Made by a program: the position numbers and the translations under genes. Under the pieces are notes generated by a model. The model did not search any database, was not told where the DNA came from, and saw only the letters and a list, made by a program, of their open reading frames with translations. A stretch of 64,000 nucleotides of DNA. Source: Methylobacterium sp. SyP6R (lineage in GTDB: Bacteria > Pseudomonadota > Alphaproteobacteria > Rhizobiales > Beijerinckiaceae). This document shows, piece after piece, positions 42,540 to 51,304 of this stretch (the stretch's first letter is position 1; each line of letters begins with the position of its first letter). Where the stretch lies: positions 1,860,001 to 1,924,000 of the forward strand of contig NZ_JAAQRC020000001.1 in NCBI RefSeq assembly GCF_019216885.1, given 5' to 3'.

Positions 42540-42983
42540 TCAGCCCGCGCGGCGCCTGAGCGAAGCCGCTTTCCGCATCGCGAAGCGATCAATCGGAAAG
42601 CGTATGATACGGCGTCCGGACGATGCGGGCCCGCCCCCGTCGTCCGAAGCGCGTGCCATGTCTCCGGTTATGTATCCGGGTGACATTCCATGACCGTCCG
42701 GCAATCGATCGCGCGGCGTCGGCAGTCGGTCGCGCCGCCGGTGCGGTCTAGACCGGTCGTTTCCGCGGTCGATCCGGCCGGTTCGGTCCGGCGTTCATTG
42801 CCGACGTCATGCCGATCGGCCGGCCGGGCGTGGAATCGCTCCGGCCTGCTGCACGTGCAGGCTGCATATCCGGTCCGCGGACATGGCCGTAACCCGGTCT
42901 CCGCCCCGTCCTCAACCCCCCATTAACCATAGCTCTCCTAACGTTCGCTCCATCGACGAGCGGGTGATGGGGACGGCGGGGTG
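42540..42983. other. gspG-gspD intergenic region
   Basis: The first about 90 bases repeat the sequence found after the upstream palindrome (TTTCCGCATCGCGAAGCGATCA). The rest holds no convincing gene; a 78-codon open frame at 42690 lacks coding character. TTAACCAT at 42923-42930 matches the half-site bound by the alphaproteobacterial cell-cycle regulator CtrA and lies about 55 bases before gspD. Regulation by CtrA is a guess from motif only. Confidence 0.4.
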
Positions 42984-45434
42984 ATGATCAAGGGTGCGCC
43001 TGTCCTCGCCCTGGCGCTCGCCTGCGGCTGGCCGCTGACCGCGAGCGCCGCCGAGCCCCTCGGGCCGTCCGATCCGCGGGACACCGGCGCCCTGGTGATG
43101 CGCGGCGACGACCGCCTGATCGGCGGCGAGGCCCCGGCCCGGGAGCCGATCGCGGGCGGACCGGTCAGCCTCAACCTCGTCGAGGTGCCGCTGCCGGTGG
43201 CCGCCAAGGCGGTCTTCGCCGACACGCTCGGCTGGGGCTACAGCCTGGACGAGCGCGCCTCCGGCACCATCACGCTCCAGACCGGCGGGCCGGTGAGCCG
43301 CGAGGCCCTGCTGCGGATGGTCGAGACCGCGCTCGCGAGCCGCGGCCTGTCCCTGCGCCGCCACGGCCGCAGCGTCCAGATCGTGCCCGCGGGCGGCGCG
43401 ACCACCGAGGTCCGGCCGGTCCAGGGCGTCGGGGCCGAATCGGGGGCGGTCGCGGTGCCCCTGCGCTGGATCTCGGCCGCCGAGATGCAGGCGATCTTAA
43501 GCTCGGTGGCGCCGCGCGAGGTGGTGCTGCGGGCCGACCGGGCGCGCAACCTGCTGATCCTCTCCGGCGACGCCAACCAGATCCGGGTGCTGCGCCAGAC
43601 CATCGCGGTGTTCGACGTCGACTGGATGCGCGGCATGTCGACCGCGATGGTGCCGTTGCGCAGCGCCAACCCGGTGGCGCTCGCCCGCGACCTGACCCAG
43701 ATCTTCGGCGGCGAGACCGCCGGCACCGGCGACGTGATCCGCTTCATCCCCAACGAGGCGCTGAACGCGATCCTGGTGGTCAGTTCCCGCGCCGCCTATC
43801 TCGACCGCGCCCGGGCGCTGCTCGAACAGCTCGAGACCCTGGCCGCCGACCGCGAGCGCCAGCTCTTCGTCTACCGGATCCAGAACCGCTCCGCCAAGGA
43901 ACTCGCCGCCGTGCTCCAGGGCGTGGTGATGTCGGAGATGGGCGGCGCCTACGGCATGTCCGGCATGGGCGGATATGGCGGCGGCATGAGCGGCGGCATG
44001 AGTGGCAGCTACGGGGGAGCGTCCGGCGGCTACGCCGCCATGGGCGGCGGCCTCGGCGGAATGGGCGGTTCCGGAGGTTTGGGCGCTGGGAGTTTGGGCG
44101 CCGGCGGCATGGGATCCGGCGGCATGGGATCCGGCGGCATGGGATCCGGCGGCATGGGATCCGGCGGCATGGGATCCGGCGGCATGGGCGCCGGGGTCCC
44201 GGGCAGCGGCGGGGGGCCGGGAGGCGGTTCGCCCTCGACCTCGGGCTGGGCCTCGGGCGGATCCGCCGGCGAGGCCGGGGCCGGCGGGGCGGGCCTCGGC
44301 GGCATGTCCGGCGGGCTCGGTGCCGGCGGAGGGGGCCTGTTCGGCGGTGGCTCCAGTGGCGGCGCCTATGGCGGGGGCGGCTATGGTGGCGGCTACGGCG
44401 GGGGCTTCGACACGACCTTCGCGGGCGGCGGCGCCGGGATGCGGCGCGACGCCATCGGCATCGTGGCGGACGACGCCAACAACAGCCTGGTGATCTCGGC
44501 GACGCGCAACCAGTACGACAAGATCCTGCGCATCCTCGGCCGCCTCGACGCGATGCCGACCCAGGTCCTGCTCGAGACGGTCATCGCCGAGGTGACACTC
44601 AACGACAGCCTGGCCTTCGGCGTGCAGTGGTTCCTCAAGAACCGCGGCGACCGCTTCAACCTCGCGAGCACCGACACCGACAAGGCGGCGGTGACGAACG
44701 GCACCGCGGGCCTGATCACCGCGGCGATGCGCGGGGTGCCGGGCTTCAACTACCTGCTCGCCGGGACCGACTTCAACGTGGTGCTCAACGCGCTCCAGGG
44801 CGTGACCCGGGTCAACGTGATCTCGTCGCCCAACATCACGGTGCTCGACAACCGCACCGCCAAGCTCCAGGTCGGCGACCAGGTGCCGATCATCAAGCAG
44901 ACCGGCCAGAGCGCCCTCGTCGCCGGGGCGCCGATCCTCAACCAGATCGAGATGAAGGATACCGGCGTGATCCTGTCGGTCACGCCGCGGGTGAACAAGA
45001 ACGGCCTCGTCGTGCTCGACATCAACCAGGAGGTCAGCGACGTGGTCCCGACCACGACCTCGACGATCGACTCGCCGACGATCCGCCAGCGCCGGGTCGC
45101 CACCAGCGTCGCGGTGCGGGACGGGCACAGCCTCGCCATCGGCGGCATGGTGCAGGAGAAGGCGCAGATCACCAACGAGAACCTGCCGGTCCTGAGCGAC
45201 CTGCCGGTGATCGGCCCGGCCTTCCGCAATCGGGTCGACCAGCGGGTCCGGACCGAGCTCCTGGTCTTCATCCGCCCCCGGGTGATCCGCGGCACCGCCG
45301 AGGCCGACCGCATCGCCGAGGATTTCCGCCAGCAGTTCCGCACGATGATGCCGGTGCGCCCGGTCCTGCCGCCCCCGCCCCTGCCGGCGGCGCATCAGGG
45401 CCCGGAGGGAATCTTGCGGCGGATGCTGGATTGA
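42984..45434 (+). CDS. gspD: type II secretion outer-membrane secretin GspD
   Basis: About 816 residues: a signal peptide (MIKGAPVLALALACGWPLTASA), N0/N1/N2/N3 domains (VSLNLVEVPLPVAAKAVFAD; AVPLRWISAAEMQAILSSVAP; STAMVPLRSANPVALARDLTQIFGG; FVYRIQNRSAKELAAVLQG), then the secretin barrel (VLLETVIAEVTLNDSLAFGVQWF, VISSPNITVLDNRTAKLQVGDQVPI, LPVLSDLPVIGPAFRNR, RTELLVFIRPRVI). A Gly/Ser/Met-rich insert of about 165 residues (about 320-485) interrupts N3. GTG 42981 is an alternative start. Confidence 0.96.
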   Translation: MIKGAPVLALALACGWPLTASAAEPLGPSDPRDTGALVMRGDDRLIGGEAPAREPIAGGPVSLNLVEVPLPVAAKAVFADTLGWGYSLDERASGTITLQTGGPVSREALLRMVETALASRGLSLRRHGRSVQIVPAGGATTEVRPVQGVGAESGAVAVPLRWISAAEMQAILSSVAPREVVLRADRARNLLILSGDANQIRVLRQTIAVFDVDWMRGMSTAMVPLRSANPVALARDLTQIFGGETAGTGDVIRFIPNEALNAILVVSSRAAYLDRARALLEQLETLAADRERQLFVYRIQNRSAKELAAVLQGVVMSEMGGAYGMSGMGGYGGGMSGGMSGSYGGASGGYAAMGGGLGGMGGSGGLGAGSLGAGGMGSGGMGSGGMGSGGMGSGGMGSGGMGAGVPGSGGGPGGGSPSTSGWASGGSAGEAGAGGAGLGGMSGGLGAGGGGLFGGGSSGGAYGGGGYGGGYGGGFDTTFAGGGAGMRRDAIGIVADDANNSLVISATRNQYDKILRILGRLDAMPTQVLLETVIAEVTLNDSLAFGVQWFLKNRGDRFNLASTDTDKAAVTNGTAGLITAAMRGVPGFNYLLAGTDFNVVLNALQGVTRVNVISSPNITVLDNRTAKLQVGDQVPIIKQTGQSALVAGAPILNQIEMKDTGVILSVTPRVNKNGLVVLDINQEVSDVVPTTTSTIDSPTIRQRRVATSVAVRDGHSLAIGGMVQEKAQITNENLPVLSDLPVIGPAFRNRVDQRVRTELLVFIRPRVIRGTAEADRIAEDFRQQFRTMMPVRPVLPPPPLPAAHQGPEGILRRMLD
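44103..44190 (+). repeat. 15-bp tandem repeat inside gspD
   Basis: GGCGGCATGGGATCC is repeated five times in perfect tandem plus a partial sixth copy, encoding Gly-Gly-Met-Gly-Ser units in the low-complexity N3 insert. Such a tract can expand or contract without a frameshift. Confidence 0.9.
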
Positions 45435-45602
45435 GGGGGATGGTCTCGGTAGGGTCCGGGATCGAGAGAGACGCTCTCCTTTGACCTGCGACGGCCCCGA
45501 GCGTTAAGTCTCGAACAGACTATTTCGTGGTCGACGCTCCCCGCTGCGCAGGGTTGTTCGAGGACGATCCTCTTCGAAAATCAGGCGTGTGCCCCCCAGC
45601 CC

Positions 45603-46139
45603 TCACCGCCGCAAGGATGGCCCCGCCTCCGTCACCGGCTTCGCGCCCACGGGCCGCAGGGTCGTCGGGGTGCCCAGGAAGGTCGCGACATAGCGGCGCT
45701 CGCCTTGGACCAGGGTGACCTCGTCGCGCCCGACCGCGATGACCCGCCAGTCGCCCCGTCCCTCGCCGCGGGCGAGCCAGGCCTGGCTGCCGCTGCCGTC
45801 GTCGATCAGCACCCGGGCGACCGCGCCGTCGAGCAGGATGCCGCGCACCGTCAGGACCGGCCGCGGCGGATCGCCGAAGAGGATGTCGCGCGGGCCCCGG
45901 GCGGTCCAGGGACGCCGACCGGGATCGAAGAGCGGGCGCTGCAACGCGGTCTCGTCCGTCGGCGGCATCGCGGCCACCGCGCGGCGCGGCAGGGGCGCGG
46001 GCCCGCCATCGATCGGCCAGGCAAACGCCCCGAGCATCACGATGGCGGCGAGCCCGCAGGCGATGCGGGGTCCGCGCCCGGTCGCCGCCAGGGTCGCCCG
46101 CAGATGGGGGACGGTCCGTCTCACGGCGCGCTCCGTCAC
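45603..46139 (-). CDS. type II secretion GspC/GspN-like inner-membrane protein
   Basis: A 178-residue protein with one N-terminal transmembrane helix (IACGLAAIVMLGAFAWPI) and a periplasmic domain: LQRPLFDPGRRPW, VLTVRGILLDGAVARVLIDDGSGSQAWLARGEGRGDWRVIAVGRDEVTLVQGERRYVATF. The last part is an HR-domain-like strand set of GspC, which links the inner-membrane platform to the secretin; a PDZ domain is absent. It starts at GTG 46139. It is the last gene of the gspL-M-C/N operon. Confidence 0.75.
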   Translation of the reverse strand: MTERAVRRTVPHLRATLAATGRGPRIACGLAAIVMLGAFAWPIDGGPAPLPRRAVAAMPPTDETALQRPLFDPGRRPWTARGPRDILFGDPPRPVLTVRGILLDGAVARVLIDDGSGSQAWLARGEGRGDWRVIAVGRDEVTLVQGERRYVATFLGTPTTLRPVGAKPVTEAGPSLRR

Positions 46140-46152
46140 GGCGTGGTCTTGC

Positions 46153-46680
46153 TCACGGGATTGCTTTGGCGGCCGGGGCGGGCGGCAGCACGCCGCGGGC
46201 CGTGAGGGTCAGGCGCAGCACGGTCGCCCGCCCGATCTCGGGATCGGCCGGGCGCTCGACGCTGATCTCGGCCTCTTCCAGCACGACCAGCGGGATTCCG
46301 GTCTCGAGGGCGTCGAGCAGGCCGTGCAGGCCCTCCGCGGTGCCGCGTAAGGAGGCCGAGAGGCGCGGCAGCGTCGGTCGGCTCAGGTCCGGCTGGATCC
46401 CGGCCCCGTCGAATGCGACGCTCCGCTCCGCCGCCAGCGCGGTGAGGCGGGACTGGAAGGCGGCGACGAGGCCGGCCTCGTCCGCAGCGCTCAAGGGCGC
46501 CGGCGCCGGGGGCGCGAGAGCGGCGGCCTGCGCCCGGGCCAGCCGGTCGCGGGCCATGGCGATGTCGTCCTGCGCCGCCAGCGCGTCGAGCACCGGCCCC
46601 GTCCCGAGGGCGGCGGCCAGCCCGAGACCGGCGAGGCCGAGGAGCAGCGGCCGCCCGGCGGCGGGCAGGACCGCCCTCAC
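46153..46680 (-). CDS. gspM: type II secretion assembly protein GspM (type b)
   Basis: A 175-residue bitopic protein: an N-terminal helix (LLLGLAGLGLAAALGTGPVL), a short coiled coil (AQDDIAMARDRLARAQAAAL), and a ferredoxin-like domain (LPRLSASLRGTAEGLHGLLDALETGIPLVVLEEAEIS...TVLRLTLTARG) typical of GspM-b. It partners GspL in the inner-membrane platform. It starts at GTG 46680, overlapping the gspL stop. Confidence 0.85.
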   Translation of the reverse strand: MRAVLPAAGRPLLLGLAGLGLAAALGTGPVLDALAAQDDIAMARDRLARAQAAALAPPAPAPLSAADEAGLVAAFQSRLTALAAERSVAFDGAGIQPDLSRPTLPRLSASLRGTAEGLHGLLDALETGIPLVVLEEAEISVERPADPEIGRATVLRLTLTARGVLPPAPAAKAIP

Positions 46681-47762
46681 GGCCGGGCTCCCGCGACGCG
46701 GCGCGGCAGCGCGACGACGAGGTGCTGGCCGCCCTCGACGGGGGAGGATTGGCGCAGCTCCGGCGCGCCGAAACCCGGCAGGCGCGCCAAAGCCGCGAGG
46801 ACCGCCGGCCCGTCGGGCGCCAGCAGGGTCAGCTCCATCCCCTCGCGGGTGAGGCGCAAGGACTGCGCCGAGGCCGTGTCCGGCAGGGCGGCCGCGACCG
46901 CATCCCAGATCCGCGCGAGCGGAAGGCCGCGCTCGGCCAGGATCGCGGCGGCGCCGGCCTGGACCGCGGGCGGAAGGCCGGAGGACGCCGCCCGGCGGGC
47001 GGTCGCGAAGGCGTCGTCGAGGGCGGCGAGCGTCGCCGCCTGGTGCTGGCGCAGGCCCAGGAAGGCGCCGAGGAGAAAGAGGCCGGTCGCCGCCACGAGA
47101 GCGAGGTTGCCGCTGCTGCGCAAGAGGCCCGGCAGGGCGTGGTGCCCGCTCGACAGGAGGTCGACCGGCATCGTCCGGTCCTCCGCCGGGCCGACCGCCA
47201 CGACGCTCGCCGTCAGACCCGCCCCCGCCAAAGCCGCCAGCACGGGGCCGAGGCGGGCGCGCTTGAGCACCACGTGGCGCACCCGCAGGGTGCGGGTTTC
47301 CAGGTCTTCGCCCTCGATGTACCAGTCGCTGAAGACCTGATCGGCGCGGAACGGGGTCGCGGCCTCCAGTTCCTGCGCCAGCACCGCGCGCATCCGCGGC
47401 AGGGCGGCGCTCGGCAGGTCGAGGGTGCGGATGAAGCAGGCGGCGGGATCGACGACGACCTTCGCCCGACCCTCCGGCCGGCCGCCCCGGATGGCGGCGA
47501 TCTGCTCAGGCAGGTCGTCGGCCTGGAGGTCGAGGCGGTAGGTCCGGTCGGGCCCGTCGCGCCGGTCGACGACCGTCAGGCCGGCCTCGTGCGGCGCCCC
47601 GAGCCGGAGCGTCAGCACGGCCGGCTCGCGGTCGGTGCGGGCCTCGGTCAGGCCGAGGAGATGGGAGGCGGCATCGACGCCCTGGCGCCACGAGGCTTCG
47701 AGCGACGAGAGGAGGCCCTTGGACGAGAGCAGGCCTGGAGACGAGGCGGATGGCGCACGCAA
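46677..47762 (-). CDS. gspL: type II secretion assembly protein GspL
   Basis: About 361 residues: a cytoplasmic actin-like domain (VLTLRLGAPHEAGLTVVDR, KVVVDPAACFIRTLDLPSAALPRMRAVLAQELEAATPF), one transmembrane helix (LALVAATGLFLLGAFLGL), and a periplasmic ferredoxin-like end (LARIWDAVAAALPDTASAQSLRLTREGMELTLLAPDG). GspL couples the GspE ATPase to the membrane platform. The start is uncertain. TTG 47762 with GGAG nearby is chosen; an ATG at 47888 would leave no room for the divergent gspE promoter. Confidence 0.85.
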   Translation of the reverse strand: MRAPSASSPGLLSSKGLLSSLEASWRQGVDAASHLLGLTEARTDREPAVLTLRLGAPHEAGLTVVDRRDGPDRTYRLDLQADDLPEQIAAIRGGRPEGRAKVVVDPAACFIRTLDLPSAALPRMRAVLAQELEAATPFRADQVFSDWYIEGEDLETRTLRVRHVVLKRARLGPVLAALAGAGLTASVVAVGPAEDRTMPVDLLSSGHHALPGLLRSSGNLALVAATGLFLLGAFLGLRQHQAATLAALDDAFATARRAASSGLPPAVQAGAAAILAERGLPLARIWDAVAAALPDTASAQSLRLTREGMELTLLAPDGPAVLAALARLPGFGAPELRQSSPVEGGQHLVVALPRRVAGARP

Positions 47763-47917
47763 GACGGGTCGGCTCCGGCGCCCGCGCAGTCGTCGGGGGG
47801 CGTCGCGGACCGGTCTAACGCAGCGATATTTCCGTCCGCTTAAGGACGCCGCGCGAGAATGGCCCCGGCGGGGCGGCGCCGGATCCACTTCTCTCGTGTC
47901 TTCTCTGGGGCAGGACG

Positions 47918-49648
47918 ATGCTGAGCATCTGGGCGGGCAAGACCCGGCCGCGGCGGGCGCGGGCCGACCGGCGCGACGCGGCCCGCAGCCGCACCGCGGA
48001 CCTGCGCGCCTTCGTCGACCGGCTCGCCGAGAGCGAGGTGCTGGACGAAGCCGGCCACGAGCGGGCGCTCGCCGCCCTCGACGGGCCCGGGCGACGCCCC
48101 TTGCCCCTGCTGCTCACCGAACTCGGCCTCGTCCACGAGGCGACGCTCGTCACCGCCCTCTCGGAGGCGACCGGCCTGCCGATCCTGCGCCAGGAGGATC
48201 TGCCGGGCGAGCCGGTTCTGGCCGACCTGCTCTCGCCCGATTACTGCGCCCGCGCCCGGGTGCTGCCGCTCGCCGCCGAGCCCGACCGCCTCGTCGTCGC
48301 CCTCGTCGATCCGTTCGAGCCCGAGACCGGGCAGGCGCTGGAGCACCTCGTCGACCGGCGGGTGGCCTTCCGCCTCGTCGGCCCGGGCAGCTTCGAGCGG
48401 GCCCACCGCGCCGTCTACGGCGACGTCGCCGAGGAGGGCGAGGCGGGGAGCGACGACGACCTCGCGCGGCTCGCCGACGTGGCGAGCCAGGCGCCGATCG
48501 TCCGGCTCGCCGCCCGGCTGGTGCGCAAGGCCTTCGAACTGTCCGCCTCCGACATCCACCTGGAGGCGGAGGAAGCCGACATGCGGGTGCGCTACCGCGT
48601 GGACGGCGTGCTGGTCGAATCCGAGCGGCTGCCGAAATCGGTCCAGCTCGCGCTCACCACCCGCATCAAGATCCAGGCCGGCCTCAACATCGCCGAGCGG
48701 CGCCTGCCCCAGGACGGGCGCATGCAGGCCCCCGATCGCGGCCAGGAGGTCGACATCCGCGTCTCGACCCTGCCGACGGCGCACGGCGAGAGCGTGGTCC
48801 TGCGCGTCCTCGACGGCTCGCGCCGGGTCGAGGATTTCTCCGCGCTCGGCTTCGACGCGGCGGCGATCCAGGAGATCGCCGCGATGACGAGCCGGCCGAA
48901 CGGTCTCGTCCTCGTCACCGGCCCGACCGGCTCGGGCAAGACCACGACGCTCTACGCGGCGCTCCGCCGGATCAACGGCCCCCACCTCAAGGTCGTCACC
49001 GTCGAGGACCCGGTCGAGTACCGGATGGCGGGAGTGAACCAGGTCCAGGCCCATCCGGGCATCGGCCTCGACTTCGCGGCGGCGCTCCGCTCGATCCTGC
49101 GCCAGGACCCGGACGTGGTGATGGTCGGCGAGATTCGCGACGGCGAGACCGCCCGCATCGCCGTGCAGGCGGCGCTGACCGGCCACCTCGTCATCTCGAC
49201 GCTCCACACCAACTCCGCCCCCGCCACGGTGACCCGGCTGATGGACATGGGCATCGAGCCCTACCTCATCGCCGCGACCCTCAACGGCGTGGTGGCGCAA
49301 CGCCTGGTGCGCCGGCTCTGCGGGGCCTGCGCCGAGGCCATTCCGGCGAGCCCGCAGGAGCGCCTGCGCCTCGGCGTCCCGGCCGACGCCCCCTTGAGCC
49401 TCAAGCGCGCCCGCGGCTGCCCGGCCTGCAACGGCACCGGCTATCGCGGCCGCATGGTCGCCTCGGAGATCATGACCCTCGACGGCGAGTTGCGCGGGCT
49501 CATCGCCACTCGCGCCGACGAGCAGACCCTGACCGACCGGGCCCGCAAAGCCGGCATGACGACGCTCGCCGACAGCGCCCGGGCGCGGGTGCTCGACGGC
49601 GACACCACCCTCGACGAGGTCGGGCGGGTGCTGGAAGGAACGCTGTAG
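47918..49648 (+). CDS. gspE: type II secretion ATPase GspE
   Basis: A 576-residue cytoplasmic ATPase. The N-terminal domain binds GspL (LTELGLVHEATLVTALSEATGLP). The core has Walker A GPTGSGKTT (335-343), Asp box VEDPVEYRMAGVNQVQ, Walker B VVMVGEIRDGETA (about 398), and the His box HLVISTLHTNSAPATVTRLMDMG. A zinc-binding pair of CxxC motifs (CGAC about 468, CPAC about 499) is present, as in GspE/PilB. It powers pseudopilus assembly. gspF follows directly without a gap. Confidence 0.97.
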   Translation: MLSIWAGKTRPRRARADRRDAARSRTADLRAFVDRLAESEVLDEAGHERALAALDGPGRRPLPLLLTELGLVHEATLVTALSEATGLPILRQEDLPGEPVLADLLSPDYCARARVLPLAAEPDRLVVALVDPFEPETGQALEHLVDRRVAFRLVGPGSFERAHRAVYGDVAEEGEAGSDDDLARLADVASQAPIVRLAARLVRKAFELSASDIHLEAEEADMRVRYRVDGVLVESERLPKSVQLALTTRIKIQAGLNIAERRLPQDGRMQAPDRGQEVDIRVSTLPTAHGESVVLRVLDGSRRVEDFSALGFDAAAIQEIAAMTSRPNGLVLVTGPTGSGKTTTLYAALRRINGPHLKVVTVEDPVEYRMAGVNQVQAHPGIGLDFAAALRSILRQDPDVVMVGEIRDGETARIAVQAALTGHLVISTLHTNSAPATVTRLMDMGIEPYLIAATLNGVVAQRLVRRLCGACAEAIPASPQERLRLGVPADAPLSLKRARGCPACNGTGYRGRMVASEIMTLDGELRGLIATRADEQTLTDRARKAGMTTLADSARARVLDGDTTLDEVGRVLEGTL

Positions 49649-50863
49649 ATGCCGCGCTTTGCCTACAAGGCCTATGCCGCGGACGGGCGCTCCCGTGCCG
49701 GCCGGATCGAGGCCGAAACCCGCCAGCGCGCTGTGGCCCTGCTCCGCGCCGACGGGCTCCAGGTCTACGAGATCGCCCAGGCGGCGGCCGGCCCGGCGCC
49801 GTTCTGGCGCCGCGACCTCTTCGGGCGCGACCGCGTCAACGACGCCGCCCGCGTCGCGTTCCTGCGCGAGTTCGGCACCCTGGTCGGCGCCGGGCTCACG
49901 GTCGACAAGGCCTTGCGCCTCGTCGAGCGCCAGGCCGGGCCGGCGTTGAAGCCCGTCCTCTCCGACCTCCTGGAACGGGTCGTGGCCGGCGCCTCCCTGT
50001 CGCGGGCGATGGCGGCCCATCCGCAGGCCTTCCCGCGCGACATGGTCGACATCGTGCGTGCCGGCGAGGCCACCGGTACCCTCGTCGACGTGGTCGGCTC
50101 GCTCACCGCGTCGATCGAGCGCCGCGACGCGGTCAAGCGCCACCTGATCTCGGCGATGATCTACCCGGCGCTCCTCGTCGCGATGGCGATCGGCACCGTG
50201 GCGATGATCGTCGGCGTGCTGGTGCCGGCCTTGGCCCCGCTCTTCGAGGGCAGCGGCCAGGCGCCGCCCTTCGCGATCCGCGCCGCCGCCTGGCTCGGCG
50301 AGACGCTCTCGACGACCTGGCCGTTCCTCCTCGGCGGCCTCGCGCTCCTGATCCTGGGGCTTGCCCGGGCGTGGCGGATGCCCGGCTTCGCGGCGTCCCG
50401 CGCGCAACTGGCGCTCCGCCTGCCGCTGGTGCGCGAGATCGTGGTCGGCATCGAGTGCGGCCGGTTCTGCCGGGTGCTCGGCACCCTGCTGACTGCCGAG
50501 GTGCCGATCCCCGATGCGGTGGCGGCGACGCGGCCGCTCGCCGGCAACCGGGTCTTCCGCCATGCCCTCGACGAGGCCGGACGGCGGCTGGCGGAAGGCG
50601 GCAGCCTCGCTTCCGGTCTGTCCTCGCTCAAGCCCTATGCCGCCTCGACCCTGAATCTCATCGCGAGCGGCGAGCAGGTGAACCGCCTCGGCAGCGTGCT
50701 GATCCACGCCGCCGAGATGCACGAGACCGAGACCCGCCAGCGCATCGACCGGCTGCTCGCCCTGCTCACCCCCCTGGTGACCGTGGCGATCGGCGGGCTG
50801 ATCGGCGGGCTGATCATCTCGGTGATGGGGGCGATCCTGAGCGTGGGGCAATTGACGCAGTAG
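49649..50863 (+). CDS. gspF: type II secretion inner-membrane platform protein GspF
   Basis: A 404-residue polytopic protein starting MPRFAYKAYAADGRSRAGRIEAET, with two repeated cytoplasmic domains (FLREFGTLVGAGLTVDKALRLVERQAGPALKPVL; FCRVLGTLLTAEVPIPDAVAATRPLAGNRVFRHAL). The membrane segments include LISAMIYPALLVAMAIGTVAMIVGVLVPALAPLF and the C-terminal LLALLTPLVTVAIGGLIGGLIISVMGAIL. It forms the platform on which pseudopilins are extracted. The initiation codon follows the gspE stop directly. Confidence 0.96.
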   Translation: MPRFAYKAYAADGRSRAGRIEAETRQRAVALLRADGLQVYEIAQAAAGPAPFWRRDLFGRDRVNDAARVAFLREFGTLVGAGLTVDKALRLVERQAGPALKPVLSDLLERVVAGASLSRAMAAHPQAFPRDMVDIVRAGEATGTLVDVVGSLTASIERRDAVKRHLISAMIYPALLVAMAIGTVAMIVGVLVPALAPLFEGSGQAPPFAIRAAAWLGETLSTTWPFLLGGLALLILGLARAWRMPGFAASRAQLALRLPLVREIVVGIECGRFCRVLGTLLTAEVPIPDAVAATRPLAGNRVFRHALDEAGRRLAEGGSLASGLSSLKPYAASTLNLIASGEQVNRLGSVLIHAAEMHETETRQRIDRLLALLTPLVTVAIGGLIGGLIISVMGAILSVGQLTQ

Positions 50864-50926
50864 GGCGGTGGATCGAAGCCGGGCCCCCGGGCGTTGGCCG
50901 CGCTCCTGTCCCCGGGAGCGCCGTGC

Positions 50927-51244
50927 GTGTCCGCCGATCGTCGACAAGTCCTGATTCCGTTCGCCGCCCTTGCCCTCGCGACGGTCCCCACCGTCGCGCT
51001 CGCGCAAGGACGTCCCTCGACGCTCGCGATGACCTGCGGCCAAGCGCGGGGCTTTCTCGCCGCGCAAGGGGCGGCGGTGCTCGGCACCGGCGGCTACACC
51101 TATGACCGCTTCGTGCGCGACCGCAGCTTCTGCGAGCCGACGCAGATTACGAAGAACGCCTTCGTGCCGACCCGCGACACGCCGGAATGCCTCGTCGGCT
51201 ATCGCTGCATCGAGCCGGGCCGCAACTGGTTCGACGACGAATAG
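50927..51244 (+). CDS. small exported hypothetical protein
   Basis: About 105 residues with a signal peptide (QVLIPFAALALATVPTVALAQ). The cysteine-containing mature part includes LAMTCGQARGFLAAQGAAVLGTGGYTYDRFVRDRSFCEP and ECLVGYRCIEPGRNW, four cysteines that may form disulfides. Similar short exported proteins are common in Methylobacterium and Rhizobiales, with no known function. GTG 50927 follows GGGAGCGCC; a longer frame to 50894 is possible. It lies 63 bases past gspF. Confidence 0.7.
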   Translation: MSADRRQVLIPFAALALATVPTVALAQGRPSTLAMTCGQARGFLAAQGAAVLGTGGYTYDRFVRDRSFCEPTQITKNAFVPTRDTPECLVGYRCIEPGRNWFDDE

Positions 51245-51304
51245 GGCGAACAGAGGAGAGCGGCCTCGCCCCCGGCTCAGGTGCGGGGGGAGGCCGGATC
51301 CGCG

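Noticed and set aside
42690..42926. 78-codon open frame between gspG and gspD
   Set aside because: Arg/Ser/Pro-rich with no domain, poor start context, and it occupies the gspD promoter region.
44103..44190. Regular short repeats that could suggest a CRISPR-like array
   Set aside because: They are contiguous 15-bp units without spacers and encode Gly-Gly-Met-Gly-Ser inside the gspD reading frame.
47840..51067. 1075-codon open frame antisense to gspE and gspF
   Set aside because: Composition is His/Arg/Gly/Ala-rich low complexity typical of the reverse frame of GC-rich genes, and the plus strand carries unmistakable GspE and GspF.
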